Positions 1 to 8,194 of a stretch of DNA of 64,000 nt are shown here, in pieces. A program made the translations under genes and the position numbers. Source of the stretch: Kushneria aurantia DSM 21353 (lineage in GTDB: Bacteria > Pseudomonadota > Gammaproteobacteria > Pseudomonadales > Halomonadaceae); contig NZ_KB907873.1 of assembly GCF_000382245.1 (NCBI RefSeq), forward strand, positions 48,261-112,260, read 5' to 3'. Each line of letters starts with the position of its first letter. The stretch's first letter is position 1. The notes under the pieces are model-generated. The model was not told where the DNA came from. It did not search any database and worked only from the letters and a program-made list of their open reading frames with translations.

Positions 1-293
1 TCGGCGCCTACCTCTCTGGCATAGCGCGCCAGCTCCACCGCCTCGGCGGTGGCGTTGGCCCCGGTACCGGCGATCACCGGCACCCGGCCGTTGACCTCCT
101 CCACCACGGTACGAATCACGTCGAAGTGCTCGGCGAAACTCATGGTCGTGGGTTCGCCGGTGGTACCGGCCGCCACAATGGCGTCGGTACCGTGCTCGAG
201 ATGCCAGCCAACGTAGCGCCTGAGCGCTTCCCAGTCGATCGCACCATCGGTCTTCATGGGCGTCGCCAGAGCGACCATGCTGCCAGTGATCAT
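1..293 (-). CDS. dapA: 4-hydroxy-tetrahydrodipicolinate synthase, N-terminal part (cut by window edge)
   Basis: The enzyme condenses pyruvate with aspartate semialdehyde in lysine and diaminopimelate synthesis in the cytoplasm. The visible 97 residues begin [13 protein letters not shown] and contain the family signature [12 protein letters not shown] followed by [17 protein letters not shown], which matches the first part of the DapA TIM barrel. The catalytic lysine lies beyond the window. The ATG is preceded by a GGAGAGG-like ribosome site. The gene diverges from bcp, an arrangement common in gammaproteobacteria. Confidence 0.93.
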   Translation of the reverse strand, partial: MITGSMVALATPMKTDGAIDWEALRRYVGWHLEHGTDAIVAAGTTGEPTTMSFAEHFDVIRTVVEEVNGRVPVIAGTGANATAEAVELARYAREVGA

Positions 294-540
294 CCCGCCA
301 ACCTCTCCTGTCATAACATTGGACCTGTCCGTGGGAAAAACGGACTCGGTGGCCGCAGGCATCCCGCAGGGGGCGCGTCGGCCGGGCTGTCGATGGTACT
401 CGGCGCGCCGGCGCCTGTACAGCCGGCCGCGAGCGCAAAGGGGCGACGCACCCGGCATAACGTTACACTGGCAACACCGCCGGACTATCCTGGTGGACCC
501 GCCGGTCCACTACCCGGCTCAAAGCAGAAGGAGCGACAGC

Positions 541-1014
541 ATGACCCTCGAGATCGGCGACACCGCACCGGATATCACCCTCGACGCCACCAGCGGCGAG
601 CGCTTCAACCCGACCGCCTTTGCCGGCGAGCAGCTGGTGGTCTACTTCTACCCGAAGGACGCCACTCCCGGCTGTACTACCGAGGGGCAGAACTTTCGCG
701 ATCTGAGCGATGCCTTCAGCGCCGCCAATACCCGTATTGTCGGGGTCTCCCGCGACAGCCTGCGCCAGCATGAGAACTTCAAGGCCAAACACGAATTCGG
801 CTTCGAGCTGGTCAGCGACCCCGACGAGCAGCTGTGTCGCGCCTTCGATGTCATCAAGCTCAAAAAACTCTACGGCAAGGAGCACGAGGGCATCGAGCGC
901 AGTACCTTTCTGATCGACCGCGACGGCAAGATTGCCGCAGCGTGGCGCAAGGTAAAGGTCGACGGCCACGCCACCGAAGTGCTGGAAGCGGCGCGGACGC
1001 TCAACGACGACTGA
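541..1014 (+). CDS. bcp: Thioredoxin-dependent thiol peroxidase (Bcp/PrxQ)
   Basis: A 157-residue peroxiredoxin that reduces peroxides in the cytoplasm using thioredoxin or glutaredoxin. It carries the family motif FYPKDATPGCTTEGQNF with the peroxidatic cysteine. The residue five positions later, where E. coli Bcp has its resolving cysteine, is not cysteine, so this looks like a one-Cys variant; a further Cys lies in DPDEQLCRAF. The ATG is preceded by an AGAAGGAG ribosome site. An upstream in-frame extension exists but has no homology to the family. The intergenic stretch to dapA presumably holds both promoters. Confidence 0.93.
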   Translation: MTLEIGDTAPDITLDATSGERFNPTAFAGEQLVVYFYPKDATPGCTTEGQNFRDLSDAFSAANTRIVGVSRDSLRQHENFKAKHEFGFELVSDPDEQLCRAFDVIKLKKLYGKEHEGIERSTFLIDRDGKIAAAWRKVKVDGHATEVLEAARTLNDD

Positions 1015-1030
1015 GCCGCTCGGCAACACT

Positions 1031-2155
1031 TCAGTCGAAGTGGGCGTCGGTGTGGCGCCCACTGGGCTCGCTGTGGCGCAGCTCATTGTCGCGCGTGGCG
1101 GCACCGCGCGGCCAGGCGAACATCAGCGACTTGATCAGGGTCGCCAGCGGAATGGCGAAGAAGATGCCCCAGAAGCCCCATATACCGCCGAAAAACAATA
1201 CCGCGAGGATTATGGCAACGGGGTGCAGGTTGACCACCTCGGAGAAAAGCAGCGTGACCAGCACATTGCCATCCAGTGCCTGAATGATGGCGTAGGCGAG
1301 AAGCACGTAGACGAAATGCTCGCCGAAGCCGAAATGCAGCCCCGCCGAGGCGGCAACCGGCAGCGTGGCGGCGGCCGCGCCGATGTAGGGCACCAGTACC
1401 GAAAGCCCCACCACGATCCCCAGCAGCATGGCGTAGGGGAGCCCCAGCGCCCAGAAAGTAACGAAGGACACTACCCCGACGATCGTGATCTCGATGAACT
1501 TGCCGCGGATGAAGTTGGCGATCTGATCGTCCATTTCGCGCCACACGCGGGTCATCAGCATGCGCCTTCCGGGCAGCAGGGTAAGGAAGAAGCCGACCAG
1601 CTTTTCGCGATCCTTGAGCAGAAAAAAGACGAGAATCGGCACCAGCACCAGATAGATCAGTACATCCAGCAGGCCCATCAGGGAGTTGAGCGAAAAGCTC
1701 ACCACCCGTCGCCCCAGTTGGGTGACCTCGTTACTGGCCGAATTGATCAGGTGCTGCGTCTGATCCGGCGTCACCAGATTGGGGTAGCGTTCGCGCAGTT
1801 CATCGAGCAGCTGCTGGGCGCGCACGAACACCGAGGGTAGCCCCTGCACCAGCCGCGCGAACTGATCCCACACCATGGGCAGTATCACCAGCGCGAAAAA
1901 CAGCATCACCCCGACAAACATCAAAAGCACCAGACAGACCGACAACAGCCGCGGCAGGCCGCGTCGCTCCAGCCAGGCGACGACACCCTGCAGCAGGAAA
2001 GCGACCACCAGGGCGGTGAGAAAAGGCGCCAGCATGCGCCCGAAGAAGATAATGATGGCAAAACCCAGCACCAGCAGCGCACCCAGCATCACCGCTTCTT
2101 CATCGGAAAAATAGCGCTCGATCAAGCGGTTCCAGAGGTTTCTCAGAGTCATCAT
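1031..2155 (-). CDS. AI-2E family transporter / PerM-like permease
   Basis: A 374-residue integral membrane protein of the AI-2E transporter (PerM) superfamily. The N-terminal half has three close hydrophobic segments, followed by a soluble stretch and a C-terminal block with LGLPYAMLLGIVVGLSVLVPYIG and the GNVLVTLLFSEVVNLHPV region, both typical of the family. The substrate is unknown; some relatives act as Na+/H+ antiporters, which would suit a salt-tolerant host, but that is inference. The gene lies 45 bases downstream of the tusA-like gene on the same strand and is probably co-transcribed with it. Two adjacent ATG codons make the start ambiguous by one residue. Confidence 0.88.
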   Translation of the reverse strand: MMTLRNLWNRLIERYFSDEEAVMLGALLVLGFAIIIFFGRMLAPFLTALVVAFLLQGVVAWLERRGLPRLLSVCLVLLMFVGVMLFFALVILPMVWDQFARLVQGLPSVFVRAQQLLDELRERYPNLVTPDQTQHLINSASNEVTQLGRRVVSFSLNSLMGLLDVLIYLVLVPILVFFLLKDREKLVGFFLTLLPGRRMLMTRVWREMDDQIANFIRGKFIEITIVGVVSFVTFWALGLPYAMLLGIVVGLSVLVPYIGAAAATLPVAASAGLHFGFGEHFVYVLLAYAIIQALDGNVLVTLLFSEVVNLHPVAIILAVLFFGGIWGFWGIFFAIPLATLIKSLMFAWPRGAATRDNELRHSEPSGRHTDAHFD

Positions 2156-2200
2156 ATCCGCCGCGAGGTTATCGGGTAGGCGTGGGGATTGGGTTCAATT

Positions 2201-2476
2201 TCAGCCGCCTTTGATCAACACATAATGATAGACGTTGTCGCTGCGTCGTCGCGCCGCCAGACGATGCGAGGCATGCGCCGCAAAGCTTTCGAAATCGCGC
2301 CACGACCCGGGGTCGGTGCAGCAGACATACAGACTCTGACCCGGCGCCAGATCAGCCAGCGCCTGGCGCGCGCGCAAAAGCGGCAGCGGGCAGGCCAGGT
2401 CTCTGGCGTCCACTCGATAATCGGCACGGGCCTCCAGCGCAAGGCCCTGCTCGTTACTCTCCGGAGGCTCGTTCAA
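2201..2476 (-). CDS. TusA-like sulfurtransferase
   Basis: A 91-residue protein of the TusA/SirA family of small sulfur carriers. The hallmark CPxP motif is present in DARDLACPLPLLRARQAL, where the Cys would carry the persulfide. The C-terminal beta strand region (NVYHYVLIKGG) is also typical. This is probably not the canonical tusA of tRNA thiolation, because the neighbours are a permease and, divergently, a periplasmic protease, as in a conserved gammaproteobacterial block. The exact sulfur acceptor cannot be told from sequence. Confidence 0.85.
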   Translation of the reverse strand: MNEPPESNEQGLALEARADYRVDARDLACPLPLLRARQALADLAPGQSLYVCCTDPGSWRDFESFAAHASHRLAARRRSDNVYHYVLIKGG

Positions 2477-2605
2477 GGGAATTCCCCGCGGTTGTAATCG
2501 CTGCGATTCAAGTGCATTTTGACGCTTTAGGCAACCGTTGCATTGCCCGCTCGAGGGTCCTGTGATCCACCGGCGCTCCGTAACCTCTCAAGACACTGGT
2601 CCGCC

Positions 2606-4072
2606 ATGCCCATACTCCCGTCGAATCGCTTGCTGCTCGGCGCGCTGCTGCTCGGTGGCGCCCTGTTTCTCGCCACACCTCATGCCAGCGCGCCGCAGGC
2701 CTCGGCCCTGCCCGAGCTGGGCGATCCCGGCGGCAGTTACAGCCAGCAGGACGAGTACCGGCTGGGCCGTGCCTGGCTCAGGGCGTTTCGCGCTCATGCC
2801 GGGCAGTGGCGCGACCCCATCACCGCCGACTACGTCGACTCGCTGGTGCTGCGACTGCTGCCCAACGCTCAGTTGCAGGATATTCGACCCATCATCGTGC
2901 TGGTATCGAGCCGCGCACTGAATGCCTTTGCCGTGCCCGGCGGTGTTATCGGCATCAATACCGGGCTTTTCAGCTACGCCCCCGACCGTGACGCCTTCGC
3001 CTCGGTTATCGCCCACGAGATGGGCCACCTGTCGCAGCACCATTTCGCCCGCGAGATGGCGCGCAGCGAGAACGCTCAACTGCCCACCATGGCCGCCCTG
3101 CTGGCCGGCATGGTGCTGGGTGCCACCGGCGGCGGCAGTCTGGGCGTGGCGACCATCGCCGGCACCCAGGCCGCGACACTGCAGAATCAGCTGACCTATT
3201 CACGCCGCTACGAGCAGGAGGCCGATCGCGTCGGTCTGCAGGCGCTGGCGCGCTCCGGCATGGACCCCATGGCCATGCCGCGCATGTTTCGTGCCATGCA
3301 GCAGCTGGCCAGCATGCAGGGCAATACGCCACCGGAGTTTCTGCTCTCTCACCCGATGACCTCATCACGCCTTAGCGACACCACCAGCCTGGCCCAGCAG
3401 TACGCCGGCAACAACCCACAGCCCGAGGTGGGACCGGATTACGACATGATTCGCGCCCGCGCCATGCGGGCCATGAGCATGGAAGACCCACAAGCGGTGC
3501 GCACCCGGCTCGAACAGGATAATGCCGACCCGCTGGCGCTGCGCTATCTGGCAGCCCTGACGGCCAGCGTTCAGGACCGCCACGACGAGGCACTGGCGGC
3601 CTTCGATGCGCTCGCCGCGGAACTGCCCGACAACCTGATCGTTACCGCCAGTGCCGCCGATGCCGCGCTCGACGCCGGTCGGCGTGACGAGGCAGTAGCG
3701 CGCAGCGAGCGCATTCTGCGCCTCACGCCGGGCTACTATCCGGCACGCATGATCCGCGATGAGGCGCTGCTGGGCGCCGACCCGCAACAGGCCTTTCGTG
3801 ATCTGCGCGAACTGGCGGCACAGCGGCCGGAGGAGCCGGATATCTGGAACCTGCTTGCCGAAGCCGCCGGGCGCAGCGGCAACGACGGCTGGGGCCATTT
3901 GGCGCTGGCCGAAAGGCTGCAGCTGGTCGGCAATATCGACGACGCCATGGCGCAGCTCGATATGGCCGAGCAGGCGTCGCAGGAGAGCGGCGACTACGCC
4001 CTCACCGCACGTATCCGCGAGCGCCGCGAGGCCTATCGCGGCTATCGCGAGACGCTCGAGAACTTCCGCTGA
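2606..4072 (+). CDS. bepA: M48-family periplasmic metalloprotease with TPR domain (BepA-like)
   Basis: A 488-residue protein that in E. coli (BepA) assists LptD and BAM assembly and degrades misfolded outer-membrane proteins in the periplasm. Residues 7-28 form a signal peptide. The zinc motif HEMGH lies at residues 137-141, with the third ligand in the YEQEADRVG segment about 65 residues later. The C-terminal 200 residues are helical repeats of the TPR kind. An upstream in-frame ATG would add 21 residues ahead of the signal peptide, so the downstream ATG was chosen. The length matches BepA (487 in E. coli). Confidence 0.9.
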   Translation: MPILPSNRLLLGALLLGGALFLATPHASAPQASALPELGDPGGSYSQQDEYRLGRAWLRAFRAHAGQWRDPITADYVDSLVLRLLPNAQLQDIRPIIVLVSSRALNAFAVPGGVIGINTGLFSYAPDRDAFASVIAHEMGHLSQHHFAREMARSENAQLPTMAALLAGMVLGATGGGSLGVATIAGTQAATLQNQLTYSRRYEQEADRVGLQALARSGMDPMAMPRMFRAMQQLASMQGNTPPEFLLSHPMTSSRLSDTTSLAQQYAGNNPQPEVGPDYDMIRARAMRAMSMEDPQAVRTRLEQDNADPLALRYLAALTASVQDRHDEALAAFDALAAELPDNLIVTASAADAALDAGRRDEAVARSERILRLTPGYYPARMIRDEALLGADPQQAFRDLRELAAQRPEEPDIWNLLAEAAGRSGNDGWGHLALAERLQLVGNIDDAMAQLDMAEQASQESGDYALTARIRERREAYRGYRETLENFR

Positions 4073-4101
4073 GCGCGCTTTACGCCAGGCGCCTGCCCAC
4101 G

Positions 4102-4134
4102 AAAAACGCCTCGCGGCCGTGAAGCCGCGAGGCG
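4102..4134 (-). terminator. Intrinsic terminator of the tRNA-Lys transcript
   Basis: An 11-base-pair perfect stem (arms 4107-4117 and 4124-4134, loop of six) is followed on the minus strand by five T residues at 4102-4106. It lies just after the second tRNA-Lys gene in the direction of transcription, and downstream of the convergent protease gene. Confidence 0.85.
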
Positions 4135-4144
4135 CTCTGAAATC

Positions 4145-4219
4145 TGGTGGGTCGTCCAGGATTCGAACCTGGGACCAATTGGTTAAAAGCCAACTGCTCT
4201 GCCGCTGAGCTAACGACCC
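4145..4219 (-). tRNA. tRNA-Lys (anticodon TTT), second of two
   Basis: The 75-base sequence folds as a full cloverleaf: acceptor GGGTCGT paired with ACGACCC, D arm, anticodon stem GTTGG/CCAAT with loop CTTTTAA (anticodon TTT), T arm CCAGG-TTCGAAT-CCTGG, and an encoded CCA end. It follows the other tRNA-Lys by 40 bases on the same transcript. Confidence 0.97.
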
Positions 4220-4259
4220 GTTCGCCGCTCTGCACGGAAGAGCGTCAAACCTGTCGAGA

Positions 4260-4334
4260 TGGTGGGTCGTGTAGGATTCGAACCTACGACCAATTGGTTA
4301 AAAGCCAACTGCTCTACCACTGAGCTAACGACCC
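4260..4334 (-). tRNA. tRNA-Lys (anticodon TTT), first of two
   Basis: A 75-base cloverleaf with encoded CCA and anticodon TTT. It differs from its neighbour in the D loop and at the outer part of the T stem (GTAGG/CCTAC instead of CCAGG/CCTGG), where both strands of the stem have changed so that pairing is kept. Confidence 0.97.
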
Positions 4335-4349
4335 GCTCGACGGGCGCAA

Positions 4350-4378
4350 ATAGTACTCGCAACATGGGTTGATTGCAA
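4350..4378 (-). promoter_or_regulatory. Sigma-70 promoter for the tRNA-Lys operon
   Basis: On the minus strand a -35 hexamer TTGCAA (4373-4378) is separated by exactly 17 bases from a -10 hexamer TACTAT (4350-4355). It is followed by a G+C-rich discriminator of the kind seen at stringently controlled stable-RNA promoters. The first tRNA begins about 15 bases after the -10 element. Confidence 0.75.
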
Positions 4379-4498
4379 GCGTTCGTCAGCGAGGTGCAAG
4401 CCCAAAGCGCCAGCGCCGTCTCATTATCTGCCCCCCATGATGTCAAACCACCCGGGCTGCCGGGCAAGGCCTGCGTGAGCACCACACCATGGAGACGG

Positions 4499-4915
4499 TC
4501 AGCATTTCCAGGGGTTAATGACGTCTACGTTTGCCGCCTCAAATGGCGCCATGTCGCGGGATGCAACCTGATAGCCCTGCGACGCGGCAATGGCGGCTAT
4601 GTAGCCATCCGGCACAGGAAAACCACGCCCGGCGGTTCTGGCGGACACGGCAAGCTCGGCGTACTTGCGGGCAGCGTCGGTATCAAAGGGCAATACTCGC
4701 TCCGCGAACAACTGCACAAGACCCTCCAGCGACTCGCTCAGCATGTCCTTGCGCTTTCCGTTTGACATCGCTGCGATACCAAACAGCAGCTCCGCCAGCG
4801 ACACACTGGAGAGATACAGCGTTTCGGCGGACTGCTCATTAAGCCAGGCTCTCACGACGGGATCAGGTTCGGGTTTCATCGCCTCGGAAACGACATTGGT
4901 ATCCAGGACGATCAT
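4499..4915 (-). CDS. PIN-domain toxin, FitB/VapC type
   Basis: A 138-residue PIN-domain ribonuclease, the toxin of a type II toxin-antitoxin pair. The acidic metal-binding residues of the family are visible: D5 in VLDTN, E42 in LAELLFG, D103 in PVPDGYIAA and D121 in ASRDMAPF. The sequence is closest in style to FitB of the FitAB system. Its ATG overlaps the antitoxin stop by four bases (ATGA), indicating translational coupling. The VapC name would also be acceptable. RNA target unknown. Confidence 0.9.
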   Translation of the reverse strand: MIVLDTNVVSEAMKPEPDPVVRAWLNEQSAETLYLSSVSLAELLFGIAAMSNGKRKDMLSESLEGLVQLFAERVLPFDTDAARKYAELAVSARTAGRGFPVPDGYIAAIAASQGYQVASRDMAPFEAANVDVINPWKC

Positions 4916-5166
4916 TCAAACCTCATAGGCTCAGCCGGCGTCCTGTCACGCACCTGCTCGAGGGCTGCAAAGTCTTCATTGGTCAGACCCACTTTACGGC
5001 CCAGCTCTGCCAGGGCGTCGCCCATCCTGAGACGAGACTCCGGCCGTATGGCCTCCTCCAGGATGGCCCGCACCTCGGCCTCGGCACTGCGATGATGTCG
5101 CCTGGCCCGCGCTTTAAGTGCATTGTGCACTTCGTCAGGAATGCTCCTGATGGTCATCATACCCAT
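4912..5166 (-). CDS. FitA-like ribbon-helix-helix antitoxin
   Basis: An 84-residue antitoxin with an N-terminal ribbon-helix-helix (MTIRSIPDEVHNALKARA) that binds DNA, and a C-terminal tail that would block the PIN toxin. The segment HHRSAEAEVRAILEEAI is typical of FitA. A start 21 bases further upstream is possible, but the chosen ATG has a GGAAAGGGG ribosome site at a normal distance, whereas the upstream ATG has none. It is the first gene of the pair and probably represses its own promoter through the palindromes just upstream. Confidence 0.88.
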   Translation of the reverse strand: MGMMTIRSIPDEVHNALKARARRHHRSAEAEVRAILEEAIRPESRLRMGDALAELGRKVGLTNEDFAALEQVRDRTPAEPMRFE

Positions 5167-5183
5167 GGTTTCAACCCCTTTCC

Positions 5184-5239
5184 GCATTCATTTTAATGGA
5201 ATGCCCGCCAACTGCATTCATTATATAAAAATGAATGCA
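5184..5239. promoter_or_regulatory. Palindromic operators of the FitAB-like pair
   Basis: A perfect 10-base inverted repeat TGCATTCATT / AATGAATGCA occupies 5213-5222 and 5230-5239 around a 7-base AT spacer. A second, imperfect copy (GCATTCATT and AATGGAATGC) lies at 5184-5204, immediately upstream of the antitoxin ribosome site. The centres are about 32 bases apart, three helical turns, which would suit paired binding by an antitoxin-toxin complex. Confidence 0.7.
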
Positions 5240-5450
5240 AAGAACAAGCATTGCCGTGAACCCTATAGAATCTCTCCGAAAAGGAGGCAGGTTGAGGTGA
5301 ATGGTTCCTTCAGGCGACCACAGCTGTCGAGTCAACGCCATCTCGACAGACTCACCACCACTATTCAGCGTATCGAGTCATTGTGCATCAGCCCGGGGGA
5401 CATCCCTGACGGGCTGAAAAGAAGACATTGATGATCCGGAGACAGCGCAC

Positions 5451-6452
5451 TCAACGCCGCCCACCACCGCGACTGCCCTTGTCGCGCCCGCCACGTCCCG
5501 GCGGCGGCGTCGAACTCCACTCCTCCTTGCGCTTGCCACGACGCGACGGCTTTTCACCGCGCTCCGGGCTGCGGGCGTCGCCATCGTGGCGGCGCGAATG
5601 CTCGCTTTCACGCGCGCTTTCCGGCGATTTGACGCCGCGCACCGGGCGGCGCTTGTTGCGATCGCGATTCCAGCGGTTTTTCTCATCCGGAGTCAGCTGC
5701 GGCACCCGTCGCGGCTCCAGCTCGGCCAGCGCCGAAAGATCGTCGACCTCCTGCTGGGTCAGTTCGGTCCACTCGCCGGCGCGGGCACGCTTGTCGAGGA
5801 AGATAGAGCCGTAGCGCACCCGCTTGAGGCGGCTCACGGTCAGCCCCTGGGACTCCCACAGGCGGCGCACCTCGCGGTTGCGGCCCTCCATGAGGACGAC
5901 GTGAAACCAGCTGTTGATGCCCTCGCCGCCGAACTCCTGAACGTCGCTGAAGTGCGCCGGCCCATCCTCCAGCATCACCCCTTCGACCATCGCCCGTACG
6001 TGATCCATGGTGACCTCGCCCATCACGCGCACGGCGTATTCACGCTCGACCTGCATCGAGGGGTGCATCAGGCGGTTGGCCAGCTCACCGTCGGTGGTGA
6101 ACAGCAAAAGGCCGCTGGTGTTGATATCCAGCCTGCCGATAGCGATCCAGCGCTCGCCGGAAAGACGCGGCAGGCGATCGAAGACGGTGCGCCGCCCCTC
6201 CGGGTCGCGGCGGGTGCAGAGTTCGCCCTCGGGTTTGTTGTACATGATCACCCGACGCGCGCTCTGCTGGCTCGAGGTCATGTTGATCGGCCGACCGTCG
6301 AGGCTGACCTGATCCTCGCTGGAGATGCGATCGCCAAGGGTTGCGGTTTCGCCATTGACGCTGACCCGCCCGGCGGCGATCGCGGTCTCCATTTCACGGC
6401 GCGAACCCAGCCCTGAGCGGGCCAGTACTTTCTGCAGTTTTTCGGTATCCAT
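5451..6452 (-). CDS. rluB: 23S rRNA pseudouridine synthase B (RluB)
   Basis: The protein isomerises a uridine in 23S rRNA helix 89. It has an N-terminal S4 RNA-binding domain ([19 protein letters not shown]) and the RluB/RsuA catalytic motif with the nucleophilic Asp in [20 protein letters not shown]. The C-terminal ~80 residues are a low-complexity, Arg-, Gly- and Ser-rich tail that probably contacts RNA. The longer reading frame begins with GTG-TTG codons nine bases upstream; the ATG giving MDTEKLQ fits the family. It follows scpB by about 20 bases and is likely in the scpA-scpB-rluB operon. Confidence 0.93.
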   Translation of the reverse strand: MDTEKLQKVLARSGLGSRREMETAIAAGRVSVNGETATLGDRISSEDQVSLDGRPINMTSSQQSARRVIMYNKPEGELCTRRDPEGRRTVFDRLPRLSGERWIAIGRLDINTSGLLLFTTDGELANRLMHPSMQVEREYAVRVMGEVTMDHVRAMVEGVMLEDGPAHFSDVQEFGGEGINSWFHVVLMEGRNREVRRLWESQGLTVSRLKRVRYGSIFLDKRARAGEWTELTQQEVDDLSALAELEPRRVPQLTPDEKNRWNRDRNKRRPVRGVKSPESARESEHSRRHDGDARSPERGEKPSRRGKRKEEWSSTPPPGRGGRDKGSRGGGRR

Positions 6453-6474
6453 CTGCAACACTCAATCCCGGCTG

Positions 6475-7239
6475 TCAATCCGCTGATTCATTGGGGGGCG
6501 TGGCCGACCCATCGCCCTCGTCAGGCGTCTGCTCGTCCCGCTCGGCGCGGCGCAGACGCTCTTCGAGACGGTCACCGATGCCGCGCAGGTCGCTATCCTG
6601 CTGTGCTGCGGGCGCCGCCTCGTCGCCATTCTCACTGTCGCCTTCGCCGGGCGCCTCGGCCTCGCTCTCCGCGCCGCTATCGGGTGGCGACGCCTGCTCC
6701 AGCCAGTCGACCGTCTCGCCCTCGCGCACCGCGCTCATCGGCGGCAGGGCATCCAGGGTGCGCAACCCGAAGTCGTCGAGGAAGCTGCGCGTGGTGGCAT
6801 AGACCGCCGGCCGACCCGGCACGTCGCGATGGCCGATCACCCGAACCCAGCCGCGCTCGACCAGAGTGCGCATGATCGAAGCGCTGACCGAGACGCCGCG
6901 TACCTCCTCGATATCGGCGCGGGTCACCGGCTGGCGGTAGGCGATCAGCGCCAGCGTCTCCAGCAGCGCCCGCGAGTAGCGCTGCGGGCGCTCATCCCAC
7001 AGCCGCGACACCCAGGGCGAAAGCGCGTCGCGCACCCGCAGGCGAAAGCCGGAGGCACTCTCCTCCAGCATCAGGGCACTCTCCTCCAGGCGCCGCTCGA
7101 GGCGCTCCAGCGCCTCGCGAAGCGCCCGCCGCCCGGGCCGCTCGCTCTCTTCGAAAACCGCCTCAAGGCGCTCGAGCGACATCGGCTCGCCGGCAGCCAG
7201 CAGCACTCCTTCCAGAATGTGGTCGAGCGGCGGCGTCAA
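6475..7239 (-). CDS. scpB: Segregation and condensation protein B
   Basis: A 254-residue kleisin-associated subunit that, with ScpA and SMC, compacts and segregates the chromosome. Two winged-helix domains occupy the first ~180 residues, with the family motifs ALLETLALIAYRQPVTRADIEEVRGVS split around residue 95 and RTLVERGWVRVIGHRDVPGRP. The C-terminal ~75 residues are an acidic, Glu- and Asp-rich disordered tail, longer than in many relatives. It overlaps the end of scpA by four bases. A host with ScpAB is unlike enterobacteria, which use MukBEF. Confidence 0.93.
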   Translation of the reverse strand: MTPPLDHILEGVLLAAGEPMSLERLEAVFEESERPGRRALREALERLERRLEESALMLEESASGFRLRVRDALSPWVSRLWDERPQRYSRALLETLALIAYRQPVTRADIEEVRGVSVSASIMRTLVERGWVRVIGHRDVPGRPAVYATTRSFLDDFGLRTLDALPPMSAVREGETVDWLEQASPPDSGAESEAEAPGEGDSENGDEAAPAAQQDSDLRGIGDRLEERLRRAERDEQTPDEGDGSATPPNESAD

Positions 7240-8111
7240 GGCGCGCCCTCCACATCCGTTTCAAAGGGCTGCTCGGCGTCCTGTTCATCATCGCTGTCGC
7301 CACGCCCGCGCACGTGAATGGGCGACAGCGGCGCGTTCTGAACAATTTCGATCAGCCGCTCGCGAGAGAGTTCCAGCACCGCCATGAAAGTCACCACCAC
7401 GCCGGCGCGCCCCTCGCCGGGATCGAAGAGCGCCTCGAAAGGGGTAAAATTGGCCTCATCGATAAGCGCCAGAATCGACATCATGCGTTCGCGGGTGGAG
7501 AGTACCTCGCGAGTAATCTGGTGCTCCTGACGAAAATCGGCGCGCTGCATCAGCTGTGACAGCGCCCCCAGAAGCTCCTCGAGCGCTACCGGCGGATGTT
7601 GGACCCGCGGCTCCAGCGTCGGCAGGCCGGCGGCGGCGCTGTACCAGTCGCGGCCGCGGCGCGGCAGCTCGTCAAGGCTCTCGGCCGCCGCCTTGATCCG
7701 CTCGTACTCCTGCAGCCGCCGCACCAGCGCCGCCGTGGGATCCTCTTCATCCTCCTCCTCGGAACTCTGCGGCGGCCGTGGCAACAGCGTACGCGACTTG
7801 ATCTCGGCCAGCATGGCGGCCATCAGCAAGTATTCGGCGGCCAGATCGATACCGCTGGCCTGCATCAGTTCGACGTACTCAATGTACTGATGCGTCACCC
7901 TTGCGACGTTGACCGCGAGAATATCGAGGTTCTGGCGCCGGATCAGGTAGAGCAGCAGATCGAGCGGGCCTTCGAAAGTCTCCAGAAAGACACGCAGCGC
8001 CTCCGGCGGGATATAGAGATCCTCCGGCAGGTCATGCAGCGGCTCGCCGCCCACCACGGCGGCGGGAGCGGCCCGGTCGGCAGGGCTTTGCGGCTCGGCG
8101 GTGCGGGTCAT
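7236..8111 (-). CDS. scpA: Segregation and condensation protein A
   Basis: A 291-residue kleisin. The N-terminal SMC-binding segment is recognisable from FEGPLDLLLYLIRRQNLDI, and the following ASGIDLAAEYLLMAAMLAEIKSR stretch is diagnostic. The C-terminal winged helix ends in FVAxxELSRERL-like sequence. It lies between pqqE and scpB on the same strand, 83 bases after pqqE, and ends in a four-base overlap with scpB. Confidence 0.94.
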   Translation of the reverse strand: MTRTAEPQSPADRAAPAAVVGGEPLHDLPEDLYIPPEALRVFLETFEGPLDLLLYLIRRQNLDILAVNVARVTHQYIEYVELMQASGIDLAAEYLLMAAMLAEIKSRTLLPRPPQSSEEEDEEDPTAALVRRLQEYERIKAAAESLDELPRRGRDWYSAAAGLPTLEPRVQHPPVALEELLGALSQLMQRADFRQEHQITREVLSTRERMMSILALIDEANFTPFEALFDPGEGRAGVVVTFMAVLELSRERLIEIVQNAPLSPIHVRGRGDSDDEQDAEQPFETDVEGAP

Positions 8112-8194
8112 GGCGTGTCATCGAAGGTAAATGGCGCGGGCGCAGCAGAGTTGTCAGTCTATCAGGCCGCCCGGCCTTGAGCACCAGCGCCGCG

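Noticed and set aside
1040..1840. Long plus-strand frame opposite the PerM-type gene
   Set aside because: Composition is antisense-like (His-, Gln- and Arg-rich), no domain, and it mirrors a well-supported membrane protein gene on the minus strand.
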